DNA of 49,083 nt from Lysobacterales bacterium (GTDB taxonomy: Bacteria; Pseudomonadota; Gammaproteobacteria; Xanthomonadales; SZUA-36), in assembly GCA_013042835.1 (NCBI GenBank), contig JABDPJ010000070.1, positions 1-49,083 of the forward strand, in the 5' to 3' direction. The translations under genes were made by a program, and so were the position numbers. The notes under the pieces are model-generated. The model was not told where the DNA came from. It did not search any database and saw only the letters and a list, made by a program, of their open reading frames with translations. Positions 17,201-24,681 of this stretch are shown one piece after another. Position 1 is the first letter of the stretch. Each line of letters starts with the position of its first letter.

Positions 17201-17332
17201 CGCCGGAAGGGATCGATTCCCGGCAGCCTGATGTACGCATTGACCCGTATCAACCTGCTCTACCGCCAGCTTTTCATAGCGCGTCCGGAACCGTTGCAGG
17301 AAATCGAGGTAACGGCTGAGCCGCAGCAATAA
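14258..17332 (+). CDS. large exported protein of unknown family (1024 residues)
   Basis: I do not recognise this protein. Residues 1-22 are basic and 22-42 hydrophobic (VLWVLFWVFCLSLPFGVQA), a signal peptide or single anchor, so the bulk is probably periplasmic. Two acidic, Glu/Pro-rich linkers (about 43-68 and 400-425) separate otherwise helical regions, suggesting three folded parts. Six or more cysteines occur in the exported portion (for example the CDTRAVCEM and NDSCPVEW segments), compatible with disulfides. No repeats, catalytic motif or beta-barrel signature were seen. It stands alone between the divergent asparaginase-like gene and a converging DUF2069 gene. Confidence 0.8.
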   Translation: MNQKVRQSRANSTRSHHNGFNTVLWVLFWVFCLSLPFGVQAQNQQQEPTEPVTSEALPEAAEEPEEITVVLPDSQQMAMALATPQLRNQALLDLAVAAKILDRTRGNSDLEVDHAALAQNFLDDRAWLQMLVDQFGWVKPHSSVLDPAAWLVLGELQQHDLEDMSLVFPGRTPEPVLIYQVFQRATPRLAAANVPVLLYEIEADAIATWDAFLLLTAPGETRHAAWKEVEIAWFTDRQLPEAAEPGSEPEAGQLTVEELMQALSRLVVSAVDVAPPDSTGLIQLRYSLLTRLAQTPTVENPRTRDQLRDALYLAGLIDGLHDGRYFNFAQGLLAITSRLLELPEQNQQAFYLVDWLVAELPAISAHYAADFASVDPSLNAAMTATYEVLLEITEAYAIEPGPETEAEASEPDGESPAVEVPAPRTVDIKASRGVLADAVAQLALLIPDMGYYFDTPVRGRIVEEINICISIAAGRDQDGQPTMTRRQFDGCMETLLRLAERDTRLAELSGDMNGPFTTDTLRRELSVTPWQRINFAIGWLDERYSTPCQPPANTLPNPLEWAVLATTLTWFAEHSPEFFNSSENEARLTQMRNIGGQLIRDMAEQAQCLADAGPGINDVVRRVMTDYELALRELESGIEKAEADFRAQRLSPGADILLDEDASQTTGYRPVELQIGPCDTRAVCEMSGALSTTRALIGLFPDEYLIAEQAGMGRIEICYRDMEWVQRRSELVRADDENVANYYGRLGFNLVGRYIEGEQETDIFDFRFTSPEEYHYLFAQTSAEVLNDSCPVEWVGSRVVTPLREKRGGIVPDRLTYLAASRKLPSRLMQNNWDRGAEWRDWFVTGIGVTEQEVPEVPDITIRLNQHLQAVYQAGQEDIYQRVLLPNARDSQGEDVSLFDEMSEVSIAKAMIRMQMMLFYPESMFNQDTIRMAVAGDSGLLDGRTMRRFREQNVALTSVNGIARERVNRLRDVWLKQPEELRRKGSIPGSLMYALTRINLLYRQLFIARPEPLQEIEVTAEPQQ

Positions 17333-17348
17333 ACGATACCGGCAGGCA

Positions 17349-17389
17349 AGGCCCAGGTTGTTATCGGTCGATTACCCTGAACCGGGCCT
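17349..17389. other. inverted repeat between convergent genes
   Basis: AGGCCC-A-GGTT pairs with AACCGGGCCT: ten base pairs with one bulged A and a 20-base loop. It lies 17 bases after the 1024-residue gene and just before the end of the converging DUF2069 gene. No T-run follows on either side, so if it ends transcription it would not be a classical intrinsic terminator. Confidence 0.4.
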
Positions 17390-17404
17390 AAGCTCAGTAT
17401 CCAG

Positions 17405-17710
17405 TCAGCCGCGGTTGCGATTTCTGAATGCGACCAGGTAAAAAACCACCAGTGCGACCTGCAGGAGCGCAGGCATTCTCTGCGATGGATTGCTCCACGC
17501 TTCCATGATGCCTATTGCAAGATAGAGCATGAGAATTAATCCTGCCCAAACCATGCTGCGGTATTTGAGGCGCACCATGCCTGCCAGTGGTATCAGCAAG
17601 GGCAAACAAGCTGCGATCGCCAGCCAGCCGTTGCGCGACCCCCAGGGCACAGGCAGCAGACCATGCCATATGACCTGCCAGGCCAGGGTGGCCAGGTAGG
17701 CAGCCAGCAT
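17405..17710 (-). CDS. DUF2069 family small membrane protein
   Basis: This 101-residue, very hydrophobic protein has about four predicted membrane segments (near residues 5-20, 28-45, 52-70 and 78-95), with the WHGLLPVPWG loop and an Arg/Asn-rich C-terminal tail. Length and pattern fit DUF2069, a family of small inner-membrane proteins of unknown function in gammaproteobacteria. It starts 17 bases after the arsC-like stop, on the same strand. The DUF2069/arsC/yihY neighbourhood is conserved in pseudomonads as I recall, which supports the call. Confidence 0.8.
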   Translation of the reverse strand: MLAAYLATLAWQVIWHGLLPVPWGSRNGWLAIAACLPLLIPLAGMVRLKYRSMVWAGLILMLYLAIGIMEAWSNPSQRMPALLQVALVVFYLVAFRNRNRG

Positions 17711-17727
17711 GAGTTGTGTCCAGCGTT

Positions 17728-18075
17728 TCAGAGTATTTCGAGTATGGATTCGGGTGGACGCCCAATGGCGGCTTTGCCGTTGGCCAGTACAATGGGCCGT
17801 TCAATCAGAATCGGCGCTTCCAACATGGCGTCGATCAGGTCGTCATCGCTGAGCGCAACATTCTCCAGCCCCATTGCCTTGTATTCCGATTGGCCCTTGC
17901 GCATCAGTTGCCTGGGTTGCAAATTGAGCTTGGCGAGAATCGAGGTAAGCTGTTTCCGGCCTGGCGGGCTTTGCAGGTATGGGACAATCTCGGGTTCAAC
18001 ACCATTATCCTTGAGCAACTGGAGCGTGGCGCGGGATTTGGAACAGCGTGGGTTGTGCAGTATTTGGACTTTCAA
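17728..18075 (-). CDS. arsC: ArsC/Spx-family arsenate reductase-like protein
   Basis: A 115-residue thioredoxin-fold protein with the CX3R-type active site NPRCSKSR (C11, R15) at the N-terminus and the family's RPIVLANGKAAIGRPPE segment near the end. The start is TTG 18075, preceded by AAAGG at eight bases; the frame extends upstream but without family similarity. Glutaredoxin-dependent arsenate reductases reduce arsenate to arsenite. The short housekeeping relatives found beside DUF2069 may have another thiol-redox role, and no arsB or arsR is nearby. It is divergent from yihY. Confidence 0.85.
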   Translation of the reverse strand: MKVQILHNPRCSKSRATLQLLKDNGVEPEIVPYLQSPPGRKQLTSILAKLNLQPRQLMRKGQSEYKAMGLENVALSDDDLIDAMLEAPILIERPIVLANGKAAIGRPPESILEIL

Positions 18076-18246
18076 GCTGGTAACCTTTGTTTCTGTTTGA
18101 TCGGACTGTTCATTATACCGCCGTAATCGGCTAATGTATGGTGTGATCAAAGGATTGTCCGCGTGGGGACTGGCTTTATTCTCCAGGGAATCCTGAAGCC
18201 AAACAAGGTCATGGGGATCTGGATTTAACTGCTTTTGGAGAAAAGC

Positions 18247-19488
18247 GTGAACGTACTGGAATCTTTCAGCAGCATTCCCCGTGTCAAGCGGTTGGCAGCC
18301 CATGTCTGGCGTCATTTCCAAGAAGACAGGTTGTTTGATGAAGCAGCCTCGTTGAGCTACACCAGCCTGTTGTCTTTGGTGCCGCTGCTGGCAGTGGTAT
18401 TCGGTGTGGCATCGGCATTCCCGGTTTTCCAGCAATGGAGCGACCAACTGCAGTCATTCGTATTCAGTAATTTTGTGCCCGCTTCCGGAGACCAGGTGCA
18501 GTCCTACCTGGCCGGTTTTCTCGACAGCATTGGCAAGCTCCAGGTAACCGGGACGGTAGTTTTGATTCTAACCGCGTTGCTGTTGATGGTCAGGATCGAA
18601 AGGGCTTTTAACCTGATCTGGCGGGTGCCCGCAGCCCGCAGCATTCGTAACAGGGTGATCATGTACTGGGCTGTGCTGACGCTGGGCCCGTTGGCCCTAG
18701 GTGCCGCTATCGCCCTGAGTGCCCAGCCTGTATTCGAGCAGATGACTTTCGGCGCATCGACGCATTCAGGCTGGCGTGTCATGGGCGTCTTTTCCCTCTC
18801 CTGGCTGGCGTTCACGTTGATGTTCATGTTGGTGCCCAACCGCAGTGTCCGCATTACACATGCCATTGTCGGTGCTTTTTTTTCCGCGGTTCTGTTTGCG
18901 TTGGCAAGAAAGGCGTTCGTGGCCTTCGTGGCAAATGCCAGTTTTAACGTTATATACGGTGCTCTGGCATCCATTCCCATATTTTTGTTCTGGATATACC
19001 TGGTATGGATAGTGGTATTGCTGGGTGCGTCCCTGGCGGCTTCGCTGACGACATTCAACGATCGAAGGGTTGACTGGGGTTGGCCGAAAAAATGGAGGTT
19101 CTTGCTGGCTTACCGCCTGGTGGGTTACTTGAGGAAGGCGCAATGCAATGGTGAATCCCTGTCAATGGAGCAACTGCTGGAGTCGCTGGAAGGTTCGACG
19201 GAAACCGAACTGGCGGGTCAATTGGGCCAGTTATTCAATGCTGGAATCGTAACGCGCAATGAGTCAGGAAGCTGGCTGTTATGCCGGGATCTGGAAACCG
19301 TCAGTTTTTTCGATTTATATCGCGCAGGTGAGTTTTACCTGCCTGTCAATGAGGCGTTCGACGTTCCCAGCAGCAGCGAATGGGATGCGGAGTTCTTCAA
19401 ATCTGTTAAGCTTGGCGACCTGGCGATGAAGCAGTCGCTGAAAGAAATGTACGCCCGCGCGGGCAACCAGGATTTGGAGCACGAATGA
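18247..19488 (+). CDS. yihY: YihY/BrkB family inner membrane protein (UPF0761)
   Basis: The GTG start at 18247 is chosen because GGAG sits six bases upstream; the TTG at 18235 in the same frame lacks this. The product has 413 residues. An N-terminal stretch with the conserved DEAASLSYTSLLSLVPLLAV precedes about six membrane segments (to about residue 280). A soluble C-terminal extension of about 130 residues follows, resembling a winged-helix domain, as in the long pseudomonad versions. Once misnamed RNase BN, these proteins have no firm function. The last four bases overlap the thioredoxin-like gene (ATGA), indicating coupling. Confidence 0.88.
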   Translation: MNVLESFSSIPRVKRLAAHVWRHFQEDRLFDEAASLSYTSLLSLVPLLAVVFGVASAFPVFQQWSDQLQSFVFSNFVPASGDQVQSYLAGFLDSIGKLQVTGTVVLILTALLLMVRIERAFNLIWRVPAARSIRNRVIMYWAVLTLGPLALGAAIALSAQPVFEQMTFGASTHSGWRVMGVFSLSWLAFTLMFMLVPNRSVRITHAIVGAFFSAVLFALARKAFVAFVANASFNVIYGALASIPIFLFWIYLVWIVVLLGASLAASLTTFNDRRVDWGWPKKWRFLLAYRLVGYLRKAQCNGESLSMEQLLESLEGSTETELAGQLGQLFNAGIVTRNESGSWLLCRDLETVSFFDLYRAGEFYLPVNEAFDVPSSSEWDAEFFKSVKLGDLAMKQSLKEMYARAGNQDLEHE

Positions 19489-19961
19489 TTAAGTCACTGA
19501 GCGTTATTTTGGCCTGCCTGATGATGGCGGCAACCGGTTTGCGGGCGGACTATGAGAGTGATGAGCCGATAGATTTTTCTCTCCAGCGCCTGCATGGCGA
19601 GGACCTCAGCGTGGCGGAGTTACGGGGCAGCTGGGTAGTTCTGAATTACTGGGCAACCTGGTGTGCACCATGCCGAAAAGAGATTCCGGACCTCTCGGCC
19701 CTGCACACGGCTCGTGAGGATGTGGTCGTTCTCGGCCTGGCTTTTGAAGATACTGAGCCGGAAAACTTCGATGCTTTCCTGAAGGAGTTTCAGCCCAGCT
19801 ACGCGATATTGCTGGTTGATGTTTATGCGCCGCCGGAACCATTCGGTGCGCCCAAAGTGCTACCTACGACCATCATCCTCGACCCTGAAGGATACCCGGT
19901 CAAAACCTTCCTCGGACCGGTTACCGGGGAAGACATTGAGTCGTTCATAGACGCCGAATAA
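19485..19961 (+). CDS. TlpA/ResA-like periplasmic thiol-disulfide oxidoreductase
   Basis: A 158-residue protein with a signal peptide (residues 1-21, ending GLRA) and a thioredoxin fold. The active site is WCAPC (C60, C63) and the cis-proline region is KVLPTTIILD. It probably keeps exported thiols reduced, as in cytochrome c maturation or oxidative stress. It overlaps yihY by four bases and converges on rnhB 50 bases further on. No cytochrome maturation genes lie nearby, so a specific substrate is not inferred. Confidence 0.88.
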   Translation: MIKSLSVILACLMMAATGLRADYESDEPIDFSLQRLHGEDLSVAELRGSWVVLNYWATWCAPCRKEIPDLSALHTAREDVVVLGLAFEDTEPENFDAFLKEFQPSYAILLVDVYAPPEPFGAPKVLPTTIILDPEGYPVKTFLGPVTGEDIESFIDAE

Positions 19962-20010
19962 TTTTCGGCCGGCTTCGCTTCCGCGTGAACTGGTCAGCTT
20001 TGACTCACCC

Positions 20011-20604
20011 TCACCGGGCACTCAAGTTACCCTGCACTCGTATGGCCCTGCGCACGGGCGCGAATGACTGCCGGTGAATGGGGCAGGGCCCCAGGGTTTT
20101 CAGGCGTTCCCGGTGAAGGGCGGTCGGATAACCCTTGTGCCGGTCAAAAGCGTATTCCGGATAACGCTCGTGCATTGATAACATGAAGCGGTCCCGGCAA
20201 ACTTTTGCAAGCACCGATGCGGCAGAAATGGAAGCGACCAGGCCGTCACCACCAATCACTGTTTCGACCTCGCAGCCAAGACGCGGTGCACGGTTTCCGT
20301 CAATCTTGACCCGCCGGGGTGAAGGCTCGAGTTTTTCTACGGCGCGCCGCATGCCATTGAGAGTTGCCTGCAGGATGTTAACCCGGTCAATCTCCTCCAC
20401 CGGCACGAATTCCACCACGAATGCCAGGGCCTGCATTTCAATTTGAGGGGCGAGGCGTTCGCGTCTCGCCGCAGTGAGTCTTTTTGAATCATCCAGCCAG
20501 GGCAGGTCATAAGTTTCGGGCAGGATGACTGCAGCCACCACCACCGGCCCGGCCAGTGGCCCCCGACCCGCTTCGTCTACGCCAGCCACCAGCGCGGGTG
20601 TCAT
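20011..20604 (-). CDS. rnhB: ribonuclease HII
   Basis: A 197-residue enzyme with the type 2 RNase H signature VAGVDEAGRGPLAGPV (catalytic D10 and E11), DSKRLTAARRERL and the YPEYAFDRHKGYPTALH segment near the C-terminus. It removes ribonucleotides and RNA primers from DNA. It is the last gene of the long minus-strand cluster; its ATG overlaps the lpxB stop by four bases, and tlpA converges from the other side. The usual neighbour dnaE is not present in this direction. Confidence 0.95.
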   Translation of the reverse strand: MTPALVAGVDEAGRGPLAGPVVVAAVILPETYDLPWLDDSKRLTAARRERLAPQIEMQALAFVVEFVPVEEIDRVNILQATLNGMRRAVEKLEPSPRRVKIDGNRAPRLGCEVETVIGGDGLVASISAASVLAKVCRDRFMLSMHERYPEYAFDRHKGYPTALHRERLKTLGPCPIHRQSFAPVRRAIRVQGNLSAR

Positions 20605-21746
20605 GGTTGTTTCATTGCAACATGTTGCAGGACAACATCTGCCGCCGTGGCTGCAGCGTTCATTCGCAACTGCCCGTGCAGCAAATCAAATTGATTTTTA
20701 AGGTCAGCCCGCTTTTGTGGTTGATCCAGCCAGCGACGGACCTCCTGTGCAATGCGCTGACCTGTGACCTCGCCCTGCAGCAGTTCCGGCACCAAAGCCT
20801 TTGAAGAAAGGATGTTTGGCAGGGCGAAAAACCGGCTTTTGACCAGGTTGAACCAGGTCGCAAGCCTGTATGTGGTGCCGGCCAAGCGGTAGCAAACCAC
20901 CATCGGGCGATTGACCAGCATGACTTCCAGCGTAGCTGTACCCGAGGCACAGATGACGACATCCGCGGCCGCCATAACCCGTTTGCTTTTGTTCGAAAAA
21001 ATCCGGCCATTCAATCCGGGATAGCGGTTCAGTTCGGACTCGAGGTACTGATGTATCACGCCGTTTGCGGCGGCCAACAGGAACAGCGTGTCAGGGTCCC
21101 GGTGTGCCAGTAGTTCCGCTGCATCCAGCATGGGGGCGGTTAATTTCTCAACTTCACTCATGCGACTGCCGGGCAGCAGTGAGATACATACATTCTTCGC
21201 ATCAACCCCAAGTTCTTCGCGGGCTGCAACAGCGTCAACCTGTAGCGGGATCTCATCGGCCATGGGGTGGCCGGTATAGTCGGCGGCCACCGGCTGTTGC
21301 CGATAGCAATCGGGCTCGAAGGGAAAAAGGCACATGACCCGGTCCGTGGCCCGGGCAATTGATTTGACCCTGCCTGACCGCCAGGCCCAGACAGTGGGGC
21401 TGACATAGTGGATGACCGGTATGGATTTCGCCTTGAGTCTTTTCTCCACGCCGAGGTTAAAGTCCGGCGCGTCGATGCCAATAAAAATGACCGGGTCGAG
21501 CTGCACAAGCCGCTTGACCAGCTGCTTCCTCAGTCTCACTAGCCGGGGCAGATGCGAGATGACTTCCACGAGCCCCATCAGCGAAAGTTCGCTGGTATCC
21601 CACCAGCACTCCATACCTGCTGATTCCATCAGCGGGCCGCCAATGCCAAAAAAACGGGCGTCAGGTTCGCGCGCGCGAATCGCCTCCATAAGGGCGGCGC
21701 CCAATTGATCGCCGGATGCTTCCCCCGCTACCAGGGCAATAATCAT
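20601..21746 (-). CDS. lpxB: lipid-A-disaccharide synthase
   Basis: A 381-residue GT19 glycosyltransferase (E. coli LpxB is 382). Landmarks are AGEASGDQLGA at the N-terminus, YVSPTVWAWRSGRVK in the middle, PGSRMSEV and CASGTATLE in the UDP-sugar half. It condenses UDP-2,3-diacylglucosamine with lipid X at the inner membrane surface. Its ATG overlaps the lpxA stop (TAATG) and its own stop overlaps rnhB, so it is fully embedded in the operon. Confidence 0.96.
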   Translation of the reverse strand: MIIALVAGEASGDQLGAALMEAIRAREPDARFFGIGGPLMESAGMECWWDTSELSLMGLVEVISHLPRLVRLRKQLVKRLVQLDPVIFIGIDAPDFNLGVEKRLKAKSIPVIHYVSPTVWAWRSGRVKSIARATDRVMCLFPFEPDCYRQQPVAADYTGHPMADEIPLQVDAVAAREELGVDAKNVCISLLPGSRMSEVEKLTAPMLDAAELLAHRDPDTLFLLAAANGVIHQYLESELNRYPGLNGRIFSNKSKRVMAAADVVICASGTATLEVMLVNRPMVVCYRLAGTTYRLATWFNLVKSRFFALPNILSSKALVPELLQGEVTGQRIAQEVRRWLDQPQKRADLKNQFDLLHGQLRMNAAATAADVVLQHVAMKQP

Positions 21747-22516
21747 TAGCGAATGATGCCGCGCTCAGTAGCGTTCAAGAAGTCCACCAATGGTCGAATT
21801 TCAGAGGAATCCACCGCCATTTCGGTCAGTTTCTCAATGGCTTGCTCCAGGGACAGGCTTTCACGGTAGATGGCTTTGTAGGCGCGTCGCACCTGGGTAA
21901 TCTGTTCGGAAGTAAAGCCGCGCCGCCTGAGGCCTTCCGCATTGATACCCTTGACTCTGGCTTTTTCACCTGAAACTGTCACGTAAGGGGGAATACTCTG
22001 GTTCACGTGGCTGGCAAAGGATGTAAAGCTGTGTTCACCAACCGAACAGAATTGGTGGATCAGCGAGTATCCGGAGAGGATTGCATGGTCGCCAACCGTC
22101 ACGTGACCGGCCAGTGAGGCATTGTTGGCCATGATAATGTGGTCACCGAGAATGCAATCGTGCGCAATGTGCACGCAGGCCATGATCCAGTTGTCGTTGC
22201 CGATACAGGTGACACCGCCCCCCTGCATGGAACCGCGGCTGAAGGTGCAAAGCTCTCGGATGGTGTTGCCGTCACCGATAATGAGTTCGGTGTCTTCGCC
22301 GGCGTACTTCTTGTCCTGGGGCTCTTCACCGATCGAGGTGAACTGGAAAATCCGGTTATTTTTACCAATCGTCGTGCGGCCGGTAATGACCGCGTGTGGC
22401 CCGATACGCGTACCGGTATCAATTCGGACCTTGGCATCAATGATAGAAAAAGCACCCACCTCGACATCATCGGCAAGTTCTGCTTTGGGGTCTACCAGGG
22501 CTGAAGGATGGATCAT
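21746..22516 (-). CDS. lpxA: UDP-N-acetylglucosamine acyltransferase
   Basis: A 256-residue left-handed beta-helix protein made of hexapeptide repeats over about residues 1-185, with the catalytic histidine segment VHIAHDCILGDH, then a helical C-terminal domain. It transfers a 3-hydroxyacyl chain to UDP-GlcNAc, the first step of lipid A synthesis. A GGAGG precedes the ATG by about 12 bases, somewhat far. It lies 39 bases after fabZ. Confidence 0.96.
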   Translation of the reverse strand: MIHPSALVDPKAELADDVEVGAFSIIDAKVRIDTGTRIGPHAVITGRTTIGKNNRIFQFTSIGEEPQDKKYAGEDTELIIGDGNTIRELCTFSRGSMQGGGVTCIGNDNWIMACVHIAHDCILGDHIIMANNASLAGHVTVGDHAILSGYSLIHQFCSVGEHSFTSFASHVNQSIPPYVTVSGEKARVKGINAEGLRRRGFTSEQITQVRRAYKAIYRESLSLEQAIEKLTEMAVDSSEIRPLVDFLNATERGIIR

Positions 22517-22555
22517 GGTATGTATTGACCTCCTTGATAAATTCGGAAACTAAAG

Positions 22556-23017
22556 CTAGCCGCTGGAACACATGAGTTCGCAACTGGCGACAACTTCGCC
22601 GTTAACGCTGGCACGGGCAGCATATTTCCCCATGCCACGCAATATCCGGGTTTGTGTGACCTCCAGGATGAGTTGGTCACCCGGTACGACTTTGCGGGTA
22701 AACCTGGCGTTGTCAATCTTGACCAGGTAATAGATCCCGCCGGGATCTGCCTGGGTTGCGAGAGCAATGTGCGCCAGCATGCCACAGGCCTGTGCAAGGG
22801 ACTCCAGTATCAGCACACCGGGCATGACGGGCTTGCCGGGAAAGTGACCGGTAAAGAACGGTTCGTTGACTGACACGTTCTTCAATGCAGTCAGTGTGAT
22901 TTCCGGCTCCAGCGTGTAGGCCAGAACCCGGTCGATCAGCAAAAACGGATAACGGTGCGGCAGAATCTTCTCTATCTCATCGCTTTCAATCGGAGTCTCG
23001 ATTATTTGTTCAGTCAT
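22556..23017 (-). CDS. fabZ: 3-hydroxyacyl-ACP dehydratase FabZ
   Basis: A 153-residue hot-dog-fold protein with [12 protein letters not shown] near the N-terminus and the catalytic [21 protein letters not shown] (histidine and glutamate). It dehydrates 3-hydroxyacyl-ACP in fatty acid elongation and competes with LpxA/LpxD for 3-hydroxyacyl chains, which explains its place between them. It overlaps lpxD by eight bases in the junction ATGACTGA. Confidence 0.96.
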   Translation of the reverse strand: MTEQIIETPIESDEIEKILPHRYPFLLIDRVLAYTLEPEITLTALKNVSVNEPFFTGHFPGKPVMPGVLILESLAQACGMLAHIALATQADPGGIYYLVKIDNARFTRKVVPGDQLILEVTQTRILRGMGKYAARASVNGEVVASCELMCSSG

Positions 23018-24056
23018 TTCTCAGCTTCGTCCGGTTTTTTTCAAGGTTCAATACGCGTCGCACCAGTTTATCCAGCCTGCGCAAGTGCGCCATGGAACGA
23101 TTCCATTCCCGTACGGGCTGCGCCGGTATTGTGCCGCTCCATACGGTTCCCGGTTGATTGATGGACCGGGTGATCACGCTTTGGGCATTCACCGTGGTCC
23201 GGTCGGCAATGCTCAGGTGACCAGCGGCCCCGGAAGCACCTGCAAACATGCAATATTTGCCAACCCGCGTGCTGCCCGAGATGCCCACCATACCGGCCAT
23301 TGCCGTATGGTCGCCAATCTCTACATTGTGACCAATCTGAATCTGGTTATCGAGCCTGACGTCGTTACCGATAATGGTATCGCCAATCGCGCCGCGGTCA
23401 ATAGTGGTGTTGGCGCCGATTTCACAATCATCGCCGATCAGGACACTACCGAGTTGGGGTATCTTAATCCAGCGATCGTGGTCAAACGCCAGGCCAAAGC
23501 CATCGCTGCCGATGGCGGCGCCGGGGTGGATGATGGTGCGTTTACCGATCGAAACTCCTTCACAAATCGTTACGCCAGCAACCAGCCGGCTGTTTTCCCC
23601 GACCGTGCAATCTGCGATCAATATGCATCCCGGACCAATTGACACTGCATCTGCGATTTCGCATCCCGGACCGATGACCGCGTTTGCGCCGACATGAACA
23701 TCGTTGCCAAGGTTGGCCCCGGGATCTATACAGGCGGAATCATGTATTCCCGGCATGGCCGGTCTTCGCGGATCAAATCGTCCGGCAATGTTTGCGTAAG
23801 CGACGTAGGGGTCATCAGCAACCAGTGAGTTAACCGGGCAGTCATCCACATCACTTGCTGCGACAATAACCGCGGCTGCCCGTGTGGTCTTGAGCTGTCC
23901 ACGATAAGCCGGATTGGATAGAAAACTGAGCTGGGACGGGGTGGCATCAGACAGCGTACCAACTCCATCAATCAGAGTATCGCCATTGCCATTGAACGGC
24001 AGTTCGAAATGCTCCGCCAAATCTGAAAGCCTGATTCTGCAGATAGGTTCGTGCAT
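23010..24056 (-). CDS. lpxD: UDP-3-O-(3-hydroxyacyl)glucosamine N-acyltransferase
   Basis: A 348-residue acyltransferase (E. coli 341). An N-terminal uridine-binding domain (about 1-100) is followed by a hexapeptide-repeat beta-helix, including [17 protein letters not shown] with the catalytic histidine, and a short helical tail. It adds the N-linked acyl chain in lipid A synthesis. It starts 41 bases after skp and overlaps fabZ. Confidence 0.96.
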   Translation of the reverse strand: MHEPICRIRLSDLAEHFELPFNGNGDTLIDGVGTLSDATPSQLSFLSNPAYRGQLKTTRAAAVIVAASDVDDCPVNSLVADDPYVAYANIAGRFDPRRPAMPGIHDSACIDPGANLGNDVHVGANAVIGPGCEIADAVSIGPGCILIADCTVGENSRLVAGVTICEGVSIGKRTIIHPGAAIGSDGFGLAFDHDRWIKIPQLGSVLIGDDCEIGANTTIDRGAIGDTIIGNDVRLDNQIQIGHNVEIGDHTAMAGMVGISGSTRVGKYCMFAGASGAAGHLSIADRTTVNAQSVITRSINQPGTVWSGTIPAQPVREWNRSMAHLRRLDKLVRRVLNLEKNRTKLRND

Positions 24057-24097
24057 GAAAGTGGTGGACTATATCTTCGTGTCGCGAAGCATGGACG

Positions 24098-24625
24098 CTA
24101 GCGAAGCGAGTTTTCCCGTTTGTCCGCTTCATACTCCAGCCTGAGCTGGTCAAGGATTAACCCGGTAATATCCAGTGATGGATCGGCGTAAATTACAGGG
24201 CTTGAGAGAATCAGGTCGTAGCCGTTTTCCCTTGCGATCTGCTGTACTGCGAGGTTGATCTGGTCCTCCAGCTTTTGAACTTCTTCAGTGCGCCTGAAGG
24301 ATAGTTCATCGCGCAGGTCTTCTTTTTGCCGGTTGACGTTACGCCGCATTTCACGCAGTTCGCGCTCGAGGCGAATCCGCGCGTCTTCTGTCAGGTCACC
24401 CAGTTGCAAGCGGTCATCCATGGCCTGCACCTGGCGTTCCTGAAATTCAATGGTTTCATTGCGGGGGCGGAATTCAAGATCCAGCTTTTCCCGACCAGCC
24501 AGAACCTGCGGCGCGTTGTCCAACACCTGCTTCATGTCGACGTAACCAATACGCAACTGCTGGGCCATTGCCGGGGAGGCAACGACCATCAGGAACAACA
24601 CCACTGTTGGCAGAAAGCGCTTCAT
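24098..24625 (-). CDS. skp: periplasmic chaperone Skp/OmpH
   Basis: A 175-residue protein: signal peptide 1-21 (ASPAMA cleavage), then IGYVDMKQVLDNAPQ, the first beta strand and start of the tentacle. A highly charged coiled-coil region follows (about 45-125), with a C-terminal strand region ending YDLILSSPVIYADPSLDIT. Skp trimers hold unfolded outer membrane proteins on their way to BamA. It lies 56 bases after bamA. Confidence 0.94.
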   Translation of the reverse strand: MKRFLPTVVLFLMVVASPAMAQQLRIGYVDMKQVLDNAPQVLAGREKLDLEFRPRNETIEFQERQVQAMDDRLQLGDLTEDARIRLERELREMRRNVNRQKEDLRDELSFRRTEEVQKLEDQINLAVQQIARENGYDLILSSPVIYADPSLDITGLILDQLRLEYEADKRENSLR

Positions 24626-24681
24626 AACCCCGAATTGTACTCTTTTTGAGGGTTTGTATTAAGTATTAAGCGATTTACGTT

